A stretch of 64,000 bases of DNA from Euglena gracilis (GCA_039621445.1 CP154956.1:8927443-8991442), one strand, 5' to 3'; numbered from the stretch's first letter, positions 1 to 11,108 are shown. Made by a program: numbers and translations. The notes: generated by a model from the letters alone, not told the origin.

Positions 1-1708
1 TGCTCTGGGTGGGTGGGTGGGTCCCCCCCTCCTCCCAGTCTTGTGGTTCAGTCTCTCAAAACCTAGCAAAAAGAAAGGCCCAAATCCAGGTGGGTTTGGT
101 TTTTTTCAGCGAAAATCTGGATTCAGCCCCCCATAAGTTACCTCAAGAGTTATAATAATTTGCTATTCTTGGCGCATTTTTTTGGCTTGGTCTGGCTGGG
201 CTGAGCTAGCCCTAATTTCATTTTGGGACACCTACCCGGGGGCGTGGGTCTCCTAAAATCTTGGAAAGTGGCGCTGTCTGAATGGACCCCGCCATGACGG
301 TCCACATGGGACAGGAAGGACCAGCCAACGGCTGGTCTGGGCAGCGAACGGGGTCCAAAATTAAAATGTCAAAAACTGCATTCTTTTTTTGCCATTTGGG
401 TGGATAGGTGAAGGTCCAAGGATACCAGAAAGCACAATTTTCCCCCGAAGCCGACCTGGTTTTTTTGGACCAAAATATGGCCAGTTTTCCTGCCATTGTT
501 ACCATGGATTTTGCATGGAATGTGCTGGGTCAGGAAATTTTTTTCTGCTTGAGGACTGCCCTGACCCCTGTCAAGGGCTTCTGGCTGATGAAATCCCCTA
601 TTTAGGGGCCTCCAGGTGTGAATTTCCCATTGGGGGGGGGTCTATGCAGTGCCCTGTTGGTGGGGACGCCATCCTGGCGTTCCACGGGACACGTCTGCGT
701 GCTGATCAGGATTGCAGGCAGGGTTTGTGCCCCTCCTTTGATTTATGTTGCTTTGCGCCGCGCCGCCCCCCCCTCCCCCAGGGGGTTGGCCTCGAGGTTT
801 GCACCCGCCAACTTCGCATACTCCAACGTTTTGGTCCTTTTATGCCAAAAAGGCTGGTCAAAGAATGCCCCAGGCTCACGCCGTTTGTTTCCATTTTCCA
901 ATTTTTTAAAGCACTTTCTCCCCCCCCCCCCAAATGTCCCAAACCTCCCCCCTCTATGTCCAACGACCAACCCCTCAGAGGACACCTTTTGGTCAGAAGC
1001 TTTGTCCGACGACCCCCGTCGGAGGGCAGAGGTTGCCGAGGAGGGGTATTTCAAATGGGGGAAACCCCACAAAAGTGTATCAATTTTCTGGGGGGGGGGG
1101 TCGTCCTGCCCACGAAAGTTGGCCTCAGGCCCCTCGGACGCAATTTGGTCAGTGGCCCGCAAAATGGCCAGCTGGTGGCCTCCTTAAGCAAAAGCCTGAT
1201 TTGGGTGCAGCAGAGCCATCCCCAGAGGTATTCGTGATTGATGGGTTCCCAAAAGGCAGGGATAGGGGAAATGTTTTGATGAACGCCAATCGTGATTGCC
1301 TGGCAAATGAAGCTGTCAAGCGCTTCAAAAAATCATATCCACATGCCCTGGATGTTCGCCAGCCATAGCCTTTCGGGTCTCAAGCCAGAAGCGCCATGCT
1401 GAATCTTTGGGGATAATGAAAATTGCTTTCTGCAAGCTTTGCAATCCTCTCAATGAAGTGGGGCTTTGAGAGTTTTTTGAAAGCCCCACCCCGCAGGGAA
1501 CAAATTTTGGTTGGAGGGTGTTGCCGCCTGGATTTACCTGTGGGAGTGTGGGTGAGGGAAACCCAAACGCTTTCCCCCCCATTTTTCTGTGTTTTCAGCG
1601 TTTTTAATGGAATGTTTTTTGTGTTTCTTTTTTATTTTTGTGGTTTTTTGGTGAATTTTGGGGCTCTGCCTGGAAAGTAATTAAAAGAAGAAGAATCCTA
1701 CCTAGCCC
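1..1708. other. No gene recognised
   Basis: Mixed-composition DNA with long C and G runs. The open frames here are Pro/Gly-rich and match no family I recognise. A module beginning CTATGTCCAACGACC occurs near 953 and recurs at about 1,836, 1,854, 2,104 and 2,155, so part of this stretch is dispersed repeat. It may be intron or intergenic sequence upstream of the PARP-like exons. Confidence 0.4.
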
Positions 1709-1916
1709 CCCCCCCCCCCGGGAAACTGTCATGCCTGAGAACCTGTCAGGGACCCGCCCAGGAAACTGTCAGGGTCCCTGGTACCGGCGAACCTGTCATG
1801 ATAGGAAGTTGTCAGGGTCCCCGGTACCCCCCCCCCTATGTCCAACGACCCCCCTATGTCCAATGACCACCCCCCGGTCGGAGGACACCTTTTCGGAGGT
1901 TTGACCAAATTTTTGG

Positions 1917-2040
1917 TCCCGGCGCGAAGCGCCGGGACGAAAAATTTTGCCCAAAAATTGGCCAAAAATTTGGCCAAAATGCCATTTTTGACACTTTTTG
2001 GACAAAAATTGCCCAAAATTTTCGGCGCAAAGCGCCGGAA
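1917..2040. repeat. Paired GC-hairpin repeat, copy 1
   Basis: Two hairpins about 100 bp apart, each a GC-rich stem closed by a GAA or AAA loop (CCCGGCGC-GAA-GCGCCGGG, then TTCGGCGC-AAA-GCGCCG). They flank an A/T-rich core with repeated TTTTGGCC motifs and the string GCCATTTT. The same layout recurs at 4,707-4,838 and 43,106-43,235. Confidence 0.5.
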
Positions 2041-2154
2041 GGGAAAATTGGGGCATTTTTGGGTGGGTAGGGACCCGGGTGCCCACCAAATTTTTTTTGA
2101 CCCCATGTCCAACGACTACCCCCCCGGTCAGAGGACACCTTTTTGGTCACCACC

Positions 2155-2213
2155 CTATGTCCAACGACCACCCCCCCGGTCGGAGGACAGAGGTTACTGG
2201 TCGTTGGACATAG
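2155..2213. repeat. 16-bp perfect inverted repeat
   Basis: CTATGTCCAACGACCA at 2,155-2,170 is the exact reverse complement of 2,198-2,213, with a 27-base spacer. The arm is the module repeated at several other places between 953 and 2,170, so one copy of the repeat has been inverted next to another. Confidence 0.7.
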
Positions 2214-2534
2214 GGGGGGGGGGGTACTGGCCAACCTGTCAGGTGACAGTTTCCCGGGGGGGGGGGGGGTACCATTTTGAACAGTTTTTGTTTGACCAAA
2301 TTTCTTGTCGATTCTGTGTCATTTTTAAACTTGAGATTTTTGGAATCAGAATGTTCCCAAAATGGCACCTTTTGGGTTTTATTACCCCCAAAAACCCAAA
2401 AAAAATGCATAAAAGCGAATTTGTGTTGTCTTTTGGATTGGGGGGGGGTGCTTCTGTATGTTTTTTGTGTCTCCTTTTTCGAGACCGTGCTGTGGTTCTG
2501 AATAAGAAGAATATGGCGGCGGTGCTCTCAGCCT

Positions 2535-2698
2535 ATGAGCCTGCCCCCAGCATCGACAGCATTGTGCACAACAACTTCGATCCGCAGCTGGTGGGGAGCG
2601 CCACTGGGTGCGTCCACGGCCTCGGCTTCTACTTCTCCGAGTTCCCCGACATCTCTCTTGGCTACGGGCAGCACCTGTTGCTGTGCCAAGCCCAGGGG
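2535..2698 (+). CDS. Exon of a PARP-like ADP-ribosyltransferase
   Basis: A GC3-rich segment encodes part of a PARP catalytic fold. A stretch near SIDSIVHNNFD is followed by a G-x-G-x-Y-F signature (HGLGFYFSE), a downstream Ser, and a hydrophobic strand (HLLLCQA). In PARP catalytic domains this order corresponds to the NAD-binding loop, the Y-F strand and the next core strand. The surrounding sequence is non-coding in style, so this reads as one internal exon. A likely acceptor is CTCTCAG just upstream and a likely donor is in GGGGTTGG. The catalytic His expected upstream was not found. It probably belongs with the segment at 5,415-5,655. Confidence 0.5.
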
Positions 2699-2699
2699 G

Positions 2700-5414
2700 T
2701 TGGTTGAACGTTTGGGTTCAAGTTGAAGCAACCCCCGGGCAAATTGCTGAAAACCAAATTTGAGCGACGTGCTGCTCAATTGTTTTTGGGGGGTTATGTT
2801 ACAAGCTCGAGGTAACAGCCTCCTTGGGGGGGGGGGGAGGTTGCAAAATAACAAAATATGTGGATATTTTGCTCTTATAAAGAAGGTGCCGTTGTGATGA
2901 CGAATGATGGCCACATTAAGGCATTCTTAAATCTGGGGCTATATCAATTTGGACGGCTGTCTCAATTCCGGGGGGGTCCACTGGGAAGTTGTCATTTTGG
3001 TGTTTTTCTGACCTTTCACGGAGGCCAAGTTGGCAAGCACAGGTTTGCTGGCCAATATCTGCAGGGGGTAGTGAGGGATGTGCCTTCAACTGTAGTTGGC
3101 AGGCCAAATTTGTATCCGTAGTTATGTGTAGTTATCTTTTAGGGGTCGAGACAGGACCCACCTTCCCTCCCCCCGCCCCCATGGGTCACCAACCTTCAAA
3201 ACCCCCAAAGTTTTCAGGAACAGAGGTGCAACCAGTTTCCCCTTGCCCCAGGAAGTTTGTCTCCTCAAAATCAGGAAGTCCAAGCCCAGAAGACATCTTC
3301 CTGGGGGGTCTTTGAGGTGGATTTTCAGCACAGGGAGGCGCCCGCTGTTATCCATATTTTCAAAAAACGCTGGTATTTACTGGGCCAACCATCCATAAAG
3401 TCAAAATGCAAAATGCAATGGGAAAAGACAAATTTTCCATACAACCATCACTAAGTCACCGGCCGACGGCTTTTATTCTTTTTGAATTCGCCTTTTTTTC
3501 CTTAAAAAACCCCCGCCGATTTGGTAACCCTCGGAGTTCAAAGCATTTGCATGGTGGTCCACTTTCCTCCCGTTTCACAAACAACTTTGTTGTGGCCAGA
3601 ATGAAATTTTTCGATTTCAAAATCACACGTAGTGCAGCGTGAACGTACTCTGACAGTGCAAACATTTAAGAAAAAGCTGATCTACCTGTCTCATCCCCAC
3701 AAACAAATACTCGGTATTTTTTTTGTTTGTACACAGAGCGAAAGCAGTCCATTGAAGCGTTTAACTCCATCTTCGTAGTTCCTCTGGCACGTACTGTTTC
3801 ACGGAACTCACTTTGCGGTACACGATACCATTGTGGCCTCTCCATTTTCGCCACAGTTCATCCCTCCCAGAGGCGGTGATGGCAATAGCCTTTGACCACC
3901 TCCTTCGGTCAAAGTTGTCATGAACGACTCTAACAAGTCCCGGCACCATGGGGCCCAGGCACAGAGGGGGTCCCGCGGGACCCCCCTGTCTAGTTGCGAA
4001 CTCAAACGGACCGGTCGAGTTCGAGGGGGGGGGGGGTTGGGACCTGAACTCAACTGCTTAGCCTCTGGCGACTTTGTTAAACGGTTTTAAAGGCAATGTG
4101 TGTGAGAGAGAGAAGCCAAGCCCCCCTGCTGCAGGGGGGAGTGACGGGTTTTTTCAGAATAAATGACTCGTTTTTGGCACAAACCCCCCTCCCGGGCTCC
4201 CTCTGGGGCTTCCAGCACCTTCAGCGCTGGAAGTGTCTTTGGCCTTTGGTCACAGCATCCAGATCTGACCCCCCAATGGGACGGAGCACATAGCCAAAAG
4301 TGCCCGCAGGCACTCCAGGGCACCCCGAGGGTTGGTGAAACCCAGCCTGCCCCGGGAGATGGTAAAAAACCGTGTGCATACAACGGTGTGGTGTACACTG
4401 ATGTGTGAGACCCCCTCTCCTCCCTGCTTAGGCAAAAGTCCTCATCAACCATGCCAGTGGTTTCCCATGATTACATTTGTAGTGACCCGCATTTGAAGGT
4501 TTTGGGCTATCCGAAGCGATCTGCAGCATCTGTTTCAGGATGAGGGCGAATACATGGTAGTGGGCGGGGGTCAGAGATTGCCACCCACACTCAGCAAAGG
4601 GAAGAGGTCGAATTTTTTGGGGAACGGCTTCTCAAAAAAGCGCCTGAACCTGGTATGTCACAGACAGGCCAGGGGGACCCCCCGCCTGGAACAAAATTTT
4701 TCTTCCCTGGCGCTTTGTGCCAGAAGTGACGCCTTTCTTTGATTTGTTTTGGCCACTTTTTCAGGAGAAAGATTCAGCGCAAAACTGCCGTTTTGAGCAT
4801 TTTTCAAGCCGCAAAACTTCCTGGCATTTCGTGCCAGGTTTTTTTTTGCCACAGGGAGAGGGGACCGGCCCCACCTCTGGGGAAGGGGGTCCAAAGCCAC
4901 CCCCCCCCCCATTTAACACCTTGCTTGGGTCGAATCCAAATTTTGGCAACCCCAATTTGAAAATAAACGCAGCAACCATTGGCAACCAATACCTGCCGAA
5001 TTCATGTGTTATTGATCCATTTTAATTTACGTATTTTTGTCTTGTTTGCCACCTTTCCTGCAGAATTGTACCAGGGATTATTTCTTGACTGTTTTTACCA
5101 AATTTGGGCAACCCCTCGGCCTGTGCTGTGGGACCAAAACTGAACCCAGTTTAAGCCAAGTTGCATGTAATTTAAATTGTATTGAGATTTTTCGCTTTGA
5201 TTGAATGGACTGATTCAATTGTAATTGAATTTGAAATTTAATTTGAAGCTAAATTTGAATTTGAATTTTGTTGTGAATTTGATTTCCATTTTGATTGAAC
5301 TAATTTTTTTTTCAGCTTCATTTGATGAATTTAATTTCAGCAACGGGTCGCTTACGTGTTAAGTTTAAGTTTGGGGTTGGCGAGGCTATTCGCCAACGTG
5401 GCTGAAGATAGCTT
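2700..5414 (+). other. Probable intron of the PARP-like gene
   Basis: No coding segment was recognised between the two PARP-like exons. The sequence is AT-richer, with many T, A and G runs and an (A)ATTTGAATTT-rich patch at 5,160-5,340. One paired-hairpin repeat lies at 4,707-4,838. Calling this a single intron is inference from the two flanking exons. Confidence 0.3.
4707..4838. repeat. Paired GC-hairpin repeat, copy 2
   Basis: Hairpin CTGGCGC-TTT-GTGCCAG at 4,707-4,723 and hairpin CCTGGCA-TTTC-GTGCCAGG at 4,820-4,838, separated by about 100 bp of A/T-rich sequence. The layout matches 1,917-2,040 and 43,106-43,235, though stems and core have diverged. Confidence 0.4.
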
Positions 5415-5655
5415 CCCAGAGGGGGGGGGGTCGCAAAAAAAACCACGCTCTGGCCCCGTGCTGGTGGGCAAGGAATACGATGAGCAGCCCGGGGACAACT
5501 TCAACGGGAAGCCACTGAAGGCCGGGTACAACAGCCACCGGGTGCAGGCCAACGCGGCGGGCTGCGCGGCGATGGTCATCGTGGCGGACCCCGACCAGGC
5601 CAGGCTTCGGTTTGCCAACCCGGAGGTGTCTGCCCCTGTGGTCAGAACACACACG
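5415..5655 (+). CDS. Exon of a PARP-like ADP-ribosyltransferase, C-terminal part
   Basis: A GC3-rich stretch encodes a segment with GYNSHRV followed by AAMVIVADPDQ. In PARP catalytic domains a (Y/H)DS motif is followed by a hydrophobic strand and a D/Q-rich turn just before the strand carrying the catalytic Glu. Codon style matches the exon at 2,535-2,698 and contrasts with the flanks. The 5' boundary is probably the CCCAG before a G-run near 5,418. The 3' boundary is uncertain. The Glu-bearing strand was not found, so a further exon is expected or the gene is broken. That both segments belong to one gene is inferred from order, strand and family. Confidence 0.45.
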
Positions 5656-5729
5656 CAGGGTGGGGGGTAGGTTTGGCCCCAGTCCGACCCAGGCTAATTC
5701 CCCCGCAAACTTGGCCGTTTGGGGGGTTC

Positions 5730-5806
5730 ACAACTGTAATTTGGAGGCCAAGAAATCGGGAAATAGAGTCTGGATTGCAGATTATGTACCCCTGGAATTT
5801 TCATAA
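5730..5806. repeat. Dispersed direct repeat, first copy (second at about 7,012-7,090)
   Basis: Both copies carry ACTGTAATTTGG, then CCAAGAAATCG, GAAATAGAGTCTGGATTGC and ACCCCTGGAA, with few differences over about 77 bp. A second shared block, TTTGACATGGATTCATTTTG, lies at about 5,905-5,955 and in inverted orientation at about 7,277-7,345. The function is unknown. Confidence 0.6.
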
Positions 5807-6316
5807 CCTCAAAGTTCCAGGTGAAGATTCCCAAAGCACGATTTCGTGATTTCGGGTCCGAGCGACCCATGAAGGACCAGAACAGGAAGAAACTGCACTC
5901 ATTTGACATGGATTCATTTTGCAGTGAAAGAGACTTCCTGCTTCTCTTTGAATGACCTCATCAAAACCTGGTGGGGGGGGTCGACCCCCCAACCGATGGG
6001 GTGGGGGGTCATCCACAACCCATAGGGTTGCGCCCAACCCGCGGCCTCTCTTCTTGATTATGGTGGGGGGAGGTCCTGACCGCCCCCCCCCCCAAGGGGG
6101 CCTGGACCCCTAGGCGTACCTGGGAAAGGTCACCCTTTCCTGTGCCGCTTTGTGCCAGAATTTTGGGGGCACATGTGGCATGTTTTTGGCTGAATTCTGA
6201 GGGCCCTTTTCTGGCCCGGCACTTCGCACTGGGCTGGGGGGGGGGGGATCGGCCACGTTAGGCCAATACACAGGTAGGGACCCCCCACCCCCTTGATCGG
6301 AGGTGAAGGTCCAGAC

Positions 6317-6683
6317 CATACCATTGCTTAACACCCCAGTGGGGGGTGACTGACTGGTTTTTTCATGTTGACTGGCTGGTTTTCTGGCCAAGAACCCCCC
6401 CCTCCGGGGGGTGGGGTAGGCACAAAAATGAAAAGTGGCTGGCCCGGCGCCAAAGGCTGACCCGGCGCCAATTTTTTTTGGGATTTTTTGGATTTGGATT
6501 TTTCGACACTTTTTTTGGCAAATGTTCATTGCCTCCTTCTCATCATTCAAGAGTGGCCGATCCCCCGCGGGGGGGGGGGGGGGGAAAGTGACTGATTTTT
6601 TTTTGGAAAAAGTGACTGACTGTTTTTTCAGAGTGGAAAGTACCCCCCCTCCCCCCCCCCAGGGGTCGCTCAGCAATGGTATG
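6317..6683. mobile_element. hAT-like non-autonomous TIR element (MITE), copy 1
   Basis: The 367-bp element begins CATACCATTGCTTA and ends with the complementary TAAGC-like string and CAATGGTATG, so the outer 10 bp are a perfect inverted repeat and similarity extends further in. Flanks are GTCCAGAC on the left and GTCCTGAC on the right, a 7/8 match expected of an aged 8-bp target duplication. Subterminal GTGACTGACTG motifs occur near both ends. There is no coding capacity. An 8-bp duplication is typical of hAT and P superfamilies; the superfamily is inferred from that alone. A second copy lies at 46,415-46,737. Confidence 0.75.
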
Positions 6684-7011
6684 GTCCTGACCATCTCCAC
6701 GCCCAGCTGATCTTTTATCAATCCCTGCCCATGCCCCCTGTCTGTCAGTGGCACCCACCTGGGGGGCCAACCTTCTTTAAACAGAAGCCTGGAGCAGATC
6801 CTCCCGCTTTACGTTCTGCACGTCCAGTAGCAGGAATACGCCACCCACGAACACTCCCACACAGCGCACAGGACACCGCTGGGCCTCAGCAAGCTTGCTG
6901 CAACCGCCCACAGGTTGACAGAGGGGGGTGGAGGCAGAAACAGGGGGATGCCAGGGTCTTCATGGAAGCCCCTTGGCTCAAATTTGAGCAATGTTTTGCG
7001 AGTTGGCACAA

Positions 7012-7090
7012 CAACACACAACTGTAATTTGGCGACCAAGAAATCGAGAAATAGAGTCTGGATTGCAGATTACGCACCCCTGGAAATTGT
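7012..7090. repeat. Dispersed direct repeat, second copy
   Basis: This is the copy of the repeat described at 5,730-5,806. It begins in CACAACTGTAATTTGG and runs to the CCCCTGGAA block. An inverted partner block follows at about 7,277-7,345. Confidence 0.6.
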
Positions 7091-7959
7091 CCTGCCCAAG
7101 ATTCCTGTTTCCCCCGCTCCGGGAAAATTTCATGTCCAGGAGCTGTAAGGGAGCTGTAAAAGTTCCATCATCCAGCCTGCCATAGCCACCTGTCAGGTGA
7201 CAGTTCTTGACAGAAACTCTTTTGCACTTGTCAAATGCCAGTTCAACAAGTGTTCTGTTCAGTTTTAACCTTCCGAGCGGTCATTCGAAGAGAAGCAAGA
7301 AAGCTCTCTTTTACTGCAAAATGAATCCATGTCAAACAAGCGCAGTAACATATCCACTCCCCCCCCCCGGAAAACTGACGCCCCCGGGCAATTGACTCCC
7401 CGGACAATTGTGACCCCTCTCTGTGCCGGCCAAATTGTCACCCCTCCATGCTGCCCAATTTGTTGCGTGACAATTTCACAGGGTGGGGGCAAGAGAGACG
7501 TGGGTTTCTTGGGTTTGTTTTTCATCCTCACTCCCTCTAGGAAGCCCCCCCAGGTTGGATCGGGTCTGTTTACTCTCCGGTCCACTAGGGGGGGGGGGTA
7601 TTCATCGGGGGGTCGCTGGGCTTATCCCTATATGGGTAAGAGCGAAGCTTACCTCTGGGGAAAAGGGGGGGTCAAGCTCCCCCCCTCCCCCCCGGGTCGG
7701 GGCCACCTCAGGAACCGGCGGATTATCACCATGATCCCGGCCCCCTTCCCGGATTTTTTTTTTCAGTTGCGAGCGACTGGATTTCTAGTTTCCGAATCAC
7801 CTCCGTTTGGCCCCCAACTCCCTGCCAGGCCCGAGTTATTCACGGGCGAAGGGGTCCAAACTGGGTAGGATTGGCCCACCCCTCCCCCGAATATCCCATT
7901 GGGATTTTTCTGACCCCGAAAACAGCCCAAAATGGCCCCAGAAATGGGCCAAAATTGGC

Positions 7960-8930
7960 CGAAAAATGGCCGTAACTCGGGCTACACGAAGAGTTGGGGG
8001 AAAAGTAAACCATGCTTGGATAGGTCATTTTAAGGGCTTCCTTTTTTTGCTCTGCGAAGATTTTCTTTGATTTTGCTTCATTGTCGAGATATTTTGGAAA
8101 AATCGACTTTTTGGCCCAAAAACGGCCCCAAAAAACACCCAAAAACCCATGCATGGGTGAATTCTGGGTCAAAAAAAAGTCGAAAAAATCCAAGAAAATG
8201 GGTATGGGGGTATGGGGGGTTAAAATCACTGTAAACTCACTGAAAGTTACCGTAAATTGCAGGTGTGTAATTTGTAAATCATAAATTTCGCGAGATTTGC
8301 AATGTTAGTCTTTTTGGCTTTCCATTGCGTGCAAGTCCCATTAAGAGCTCAGCATTGTTCAAAACCTGGGGGGCTCTGGCGGGTCAAAAAACGCTCATTT
8401 TCGGCTCAAAAACAGGTTTTCCGGGTCCGGGAGGCCAAAAAAAGTGTTTTCAGGCAAATTTTTTTCGATTTTTTTTTCGATTTTTTTTGGACCAAAAATG
8501 CCCGAAAATAGCCAAAAAGTCAAAAGTCAAAACAGGCCAAAATTGTACAAAATGGCCAAACTTGCCCGAAAATGGCTGTAACTCGGGCCAGGCAGGGAGT
8601 TGCAGGGAAAGCAAAGTACTGTTAGATAGGACATTGTAAGGGCTTCAATTTGGGCATCCGGACATTTCATTTGATTCCCCACCATTTTTGAGAATTTTGG
8701 AAAAAAAATGTTGGCCCCAAAAAGGGGCCGAAAACGGCCAAGTTGCAAGCCTGCCGCACTGTTTTGGGCCATAAATCGGCCATATTTCGGGCTGGGCGGG
8801 GAGTTGCGGGGATATCAAAATACCGTTGAATAGGGCATTGCAAGGGCTTCAATTTAGGGATCTCCGGGAAATTCGTTTGATTTTGCTTCATTTCCAAGAT
8901 ATTTTGGAAACAGGGGTCCAAAAATCGGTC
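7960..8930. repeat. Three degenerate copies of an unknown repeat
   Basis: A block of roughly 150 bp occurs at about 7,960-8,110, 8,565-8,720 and 8,770-8,930. It has a GGCC-rich stretch, then (G)TAACTCGGGC, GAGTTG, GATAGG, CATT.TAAGGGCTTC, TTTGATT.TGCTTCATT and a G-ATATTTTGGAAA end. Spacing is irregular, so these look like dispersed insertions or a decayed array rather than a clean satellite. The first two are separated by A/T-rich DNA with AAAA-GGCC motifs. No protein is encoded. Confidence 0.5.
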
Positions 8931-9524
8931 AAAAAATCGATCTCGGGAAAACGTACATCATCTCCGGAAGTGTCCCACCGACGAAATGCACCACCGGAGG
9001 CCCTCTATCTCCCCCCGTTCGCCATTTTGCTCGCACACCTGGCCTGTGTTCTGGCATTTTTCTGTGTTTTTGCGGCCCAAAACGGCCAGGTGAATGCTCA
9101 CTTCCACAATCCGGTGTTTTGCAGCTTGCAAAATCCCATCACCTGGCGTTGCCCCTGCTGTTTCCCTGTCATCTGCAAGGCCCTGTCCCCAGATCGAATA
9201 CCACCGCAAAGGACAATCCTATGTTTTTCCCGCTGTTCATCACACTTTCCCTTGAATCCCTTGAGCCGGTTGAATCTCTGCCTCTGGATCCCACATCCCA
9301 TTTGTCCAGAGGTAGACCTTGCTCAGAACATCCTGCATACCATTTTTTTTGCTGAATTTTATGAATACAGGTTGGCGTGCTTGTACGTGTCAAGAGATGG
9401 TTGTCAGGTCGGGGGGGGGGGACGCAAACGCGTTCTTTTTGGCAGGAATAAGGCCTCCTCTCTCTCCCTGTGTGGGTTGGTGTTTATGATTTGAGTGCTG
9501 TCGGACTGTTGCAGCCCACTGAGC

Positions 9525-9612
9525 AGGATGGCTACGCCCACCTCCTCAAAGTGCTCTCCCTGTTGCGCGAGATGCCCCCGTCGGCCATTGTCTGCCAAGG
9601 AGGCATCTCCCC
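9525..9612 (+). other. Possible short exon, unidentified
   Basis: After a TGTTGCAG that could be a splice acceptor comes a GC3-biased reading frame (DGYAHLLKVLSLLREMPPS) unlike its surroundings and similar in codon style to the PARP-like exons. No family was recognised. It could be part of the same host gene or chance. Confidence 0.2.
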
Positions 9613-9894
9613 ATCCGTATACCCAGGCGGCTTGACTTTGTCAACCAGCCCGCCTGCCCAGATGGTGCCCTCATCTAGGCAGCGTTGTGTTCAAGAGAAA
9701 GTTCACCCTCTCCAAGACCTGTGTGTGTTTTCTGAAGGCCCCAAAAAACAATCAGCTGTCGCGTTTCGTGTCGCTGTTTTGCAGTCGTTCTTTTTTTTCA
9801 ATGCGGTTGCCTTGGCAACGGGATTCTTTATTTGCTGCATTTTTGGCCAGCTGGCTCCATCTTTCCTGGCTGCCAACTGGCCCCGCATCATTTA

Positions 9895-10250
9895 AATATT
9901 ATGGTTGCAGACCTTCTAACAGCAGGTTTCAAAATCAACATCACAAAAATTTTTGACCCCAAGCCGGAACACTCCAGAGGCTGTCAAAAATTTGGCAGAG
10001 GGAAGATAACAAGTCCCAGACCCCAAATTGAAAACATTGCGAAAAGAGATTGGAAGAGCCCATCAACCTTCTTGTCGAAAACCCCCCTTTTTTTCAACCC
10101 AGCTGGCTGGATTGGACCCTCCCACTGTCTTTCCAAAATCCCCTGCTTCTAAACATCCCTGCGAGTGTTTTGTTCATCCATTTCGAAACCTGGATTTCTG
10201 GTCGATATTCCAATTCGGATTTGCTTCTTGAACCTTGCAGCTGATCCTCT
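9895..10250 (+). pseudogene. Possible decayed DIRS reverse-transcriptase fragment
   Basis: A short reading frame, DLLTAGFKINITK, resembles the RT segment just after the YLDD box in the family B DIRS copies (DLLDSGFKINVKK in B2). It is followed by a scrambled region resembling the EGKLQVP and QLAAILGQ parts. Frames shift repeatedly and no termini are visible. The match is short, so the call is tentative. Confidence 0.3.
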
Positions 10251-10762
10251 GTCAACACAAGACTGCCCCCCATATTGCCACCTTTGCGCGCTACTCATCG
10301 TTTGGACAGCACCCCTCTTCGGTGGTTCGCGTGATCTCCATAACCCTACCTGTGTCTTCCTCGGACGGAAAAGGCCCGCAGGCAGTTGAAACCTGTGCCG
10401 TGCGATACAATTATCGACCTCCGCCTGCTTTTCACAGAGCGGGGCCCCTCCCCATTCCGGATTGGTTCGGTTTCCACACCTTGAAAATTTTCATGGGGTG
10501 GTTTTTCAAGTCCACCTCCTCATTGGTGTGCCCAGTACGATATTTATGTGTTTTTGTCGTCAGGAAAATGTTGTTTTCGAACATTTGGGACCGAAATTTA
10601 ACACGCAAAAAAGGTCATCATTTCTCCCCCCTCAAAATAATACCTCCCAAGCCATACCCCCCAAATCACACCCCCTTACATTCACTTAATCCCTTCGTGA
10701 CTCTGCCAAGCCAAGGTGGGCGGGGGTCTCTTGCCGGGACAGAAGGTGCTCTGCTCTAAATT

Positions 10763-10919
10763 TCCGGGCTCCCACGACAGAGGAAGGGGGAGGAAGGGAC
10801 CAAGAGGGCGAAGCACAAGAAGATGGTGAGGTCCTGCTTTCCTTGCCGGCTGTTTGTTCTGGTGTGTTTGTGCGTGCGCGGGGGGTGCTTCTTACTGCGC
10901 CTTTGTTGCCGGAGTTGGC
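10763..10919 (-). repeat. A1 right terminus with inverted terminal repeat
   Basis: The outer part (from about 10,763 to the GATGGTGAG at about 10,830) is unique to the right end. The inner part, from GGTCCTGCTTTCC to CCGGAGTTGGC, is the inverted repeat shared with the left end at 20,401-20,441 and 21,465-21,520. In DIRS elements the inner repeats prime and template end synthesis. Confidence 0.8.
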
Positions 10920-11108
10920 CTCCTCCGTCGTGGCCCCGCCCCCCCCCCCTCTCCCATGGTCGCTTGGTGGGGGGCCCCCCCTCGATGGGGATGGCTGTCT
11001 CTTTCTGGTGTTTTTCTGGGTGGGTGGCTGGGTTTGCTTGGTCGGGGGCCCCCTTTCTGGTTGGGATGTTTTTCTTTTTCTGCTGATTTTTTGGGTGGGG
11101 GGGTTGGG

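Larger units (their letters stand above)
1709..2268. mobile_element. Terminal-inverted-repeat element, about 560 bp
   Basis: A C-run followed by GGGAAACTGTCA (ending near 1,733) is mirrored by TGACAGTTTCCC followed by a G-run (from about 2,243). This gives a perfect 12-bp inverted repeat plus complementary homopolymers. The interior has no coding capacity. It contains several CTGTCAGGG motifs, a GC hairpin pair and four of the CTATGTCCAACGACC modules. The size and structure suggest a non-autonomous MITE-like element or a composite of several. No convincing target duplication is visible beyond a possible TACC. Confidence 0.45.

Noticed and set aside
389-1237. Open frame of 282 codons on plus
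   Set aside because: Rich in Pro, Gly and Cys from C/G runs, no domain, and equally long frames on both strands. Treated as chance.
10300-10600. Further DIRS pieces (RNase H or recombinase) after the RT-like fragment
   Set aside because: Only vague word matches; nothing that could be aligned with confidence.
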